Source: an uncultured Roseburia sp.
GTDB lineage: Bacteria > Bacillota > Clostridia > Lachnospirales > Lachnospiraceae
Assembly: GCA_910577925.1 (NCBI GenBank)
Contig: CAJTOI010000007.1
Coordinates: 62,001-126,000, forward strand
Direction of reading: 5' to 3'
DNA length: 64,000 bases
Shown piece by piece: positions 63,556 to 64,000 of this stretch. The translations under genes and the position numbers were made by a program. Position 1 is the first letter of the stretch, and the number at the start of each line of letters is the position of its first letter. The notes below the pieces were generated by a model. That model saw only the letters and a list, made by a program, of their open reading frames with translations, was not told where the DNA came from and made no database searches.

Positions 63556-64000
63556 ATGAGCTGGTACACATCGTGGAGTTATCTTCCCGTCAATTACAAT
63601 GCAACGATAGGGACGATAGAAAATATCACACAGAGAACTTTTTTTCGGAATAATCTGAACGGGACGCATGTGAAGGTGAAATTCTCAAACCGTTACGGGA
63701 GAGAGCCGCTGATTCTTGAAAAAGCGGTGATCGGACAGAAGCGGGAGGGTGAATCGGAGATCGCACAGACACAGGTTCTGACGAGGCGGGGAGAACAGCG
63801 GATTGTCATCGGACCGGGCGAGGAATTTTTCTGCGACGAACTGCCGTGGAAGATACAGGCCGGAACGGAAATCGTTTTGTCCGTATACATAAGAGAGCGG
63901 ACCAATGTACAGTCGGCCTGTTCTACGTGGCGGGCAGAGAGCTGGCATACGGTGTACGGGGAAAACGGTGATTTTACCGAGACGGAGAGCTTTGAGGAAA
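63556..64000 (+). CDS. SGNH/GDSL-type hydrolase, N-terminal part, cut by window end
   Basis: The frame is open from ATG 63556 to the window edge (148 residues seen). AAGGAG lies 10 bp upstream. The visible N-terminal domain (SWYTSWSYLPVNYN, TQRTFFRNNLNGTHVKVKFSN, RYGREPLILEKAVIG) matches the galactose-binding-like lead domain of SGNH hydrolases with the typical VKVKFSNRYG phrase. The catalytic GDS motif would lie beyond the window. No signal peptide is seen. Confidence 0.75.
   Translation, partial: MSWYTSWSYLPVNYNATIGTIENITQRTFFRNNLNGTHVKVKFSNRYGREPLILEKAVIGQKREGESEIAQTQVLTRRGEQRIVIGPGEEFFCDELPWKIQAGTEIVLSVYIRERTNVQSACSTWRAESWHTVYGENGDFTETESFEE

Overview
The window reads as chromosome of an anaerobic, spore-forming Firmicute of the class Clostridia, most likely family Lachnospiraceae. 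Supporting signs are a type III glutamine synthetase, an Amt transporter fused to a P-II domain, FtsEX with an M23 hydrolase, SleB- and YtaF-type sporulation proteins, a YjfB-type small protein, a Rex-box butyryl-CoA operon (thl-hbd-bcd-etfBA), and good sigma-A type promoters and AGGAGG ribosome sites. Most of the window looks moderately GC-rich. The exceptions by eye are a toxin-antitoxin pair near 5 kb and a block from about 31.6 to 35.6 kb, both clearly AT-rich. The species cannot be named from the sequence alone.

Layout. 1-4.9 kb: nitrogen assimilation (5'-truncated glnN, Amt/P-II fusion, pseudo-receiver protein). 5.0-5.5 kb: RelB/YoeB-like toxin-antitoxin pair. 5.6-14.4 kb: bifunctional PBP, YigZ, tRNA-Gln(CUG), acyl-ACP thioesterase, CvfB-like S1 protein, a nested palindromic repeat, RidA, YjfB-like, thioredoxin reductase, NlpC/P60 hydrolase. 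14.4-14.8 kb: gene-free stretch with a cluster of DnaA-box sequences. 14.8-25.8 kb: WecG/TagA-like, YitT, a CdaR-like regulator, ftsE-ftsX-M23 hydrolase-S41 protease-VanZ, prfB with its programmed frameshift, a zinc-ribbon membrane protein and an SPFH protein ending in three tandem zinc ribbons. 25.9-31.6 kb: ACT protein, homoserine dehydrogenase, an ApgM-like protein probably acting as homoserine kinase, YtaF-like protein, glpK. 31.7-41.8 kb: peptide natural-product island. 42.1-49.5 kb: MFS exporter, GNAT-like membrane protein, carAB, YbjQ. 49.5-55.2 kb: TrpXYZ-like ABC importer, degenerate HD protein, SleB-type hydrolase. 55.3-61 kb: butyrate-pathway operon without crt. 61-64 kb: Rpn-like nuclease, ECF S component, DUF3237 protein, 3'-truncated SGNH hydrolase.

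The most interesting region is 31.7-41.8 kb. A three-cysteine precursor of the Clo7bot type is followed by a radical SAM/SPASM maturase, a peptide-maturation protein, an acyl-carrier-related protein and a very small cytoplasmic subtilisin-like protein in which Asp, His, Ser and the oxyanion Asn all appear to be kept. A two-gene FtsX/MacB-type ABC exporter comes next. Behind it lies a 48-residue secreted-type peptide, convergent with a large HTH-TPR-HTH-TPR regulator. The precursor gene and the 48-residue peptide gene are each preceded by the same 22-bp sequence running into a GGAAA/TTTCC dyad. In both copies the dyad centre lies exactly 42.5 bp upstream of a -10 hexamer that has a poor -35, although the DNA between dyad and -10 is not conserved. 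I infer a quorum-sensing-type switch that turns on both its own signal peptide and the modified peptide.

There is also a family of palindromic elements sharing the same termini (three copies: 10.9, 20.6 and 41.9 kb). No CRISPR array, rRNA, prophage or complete insertion sequence was found.
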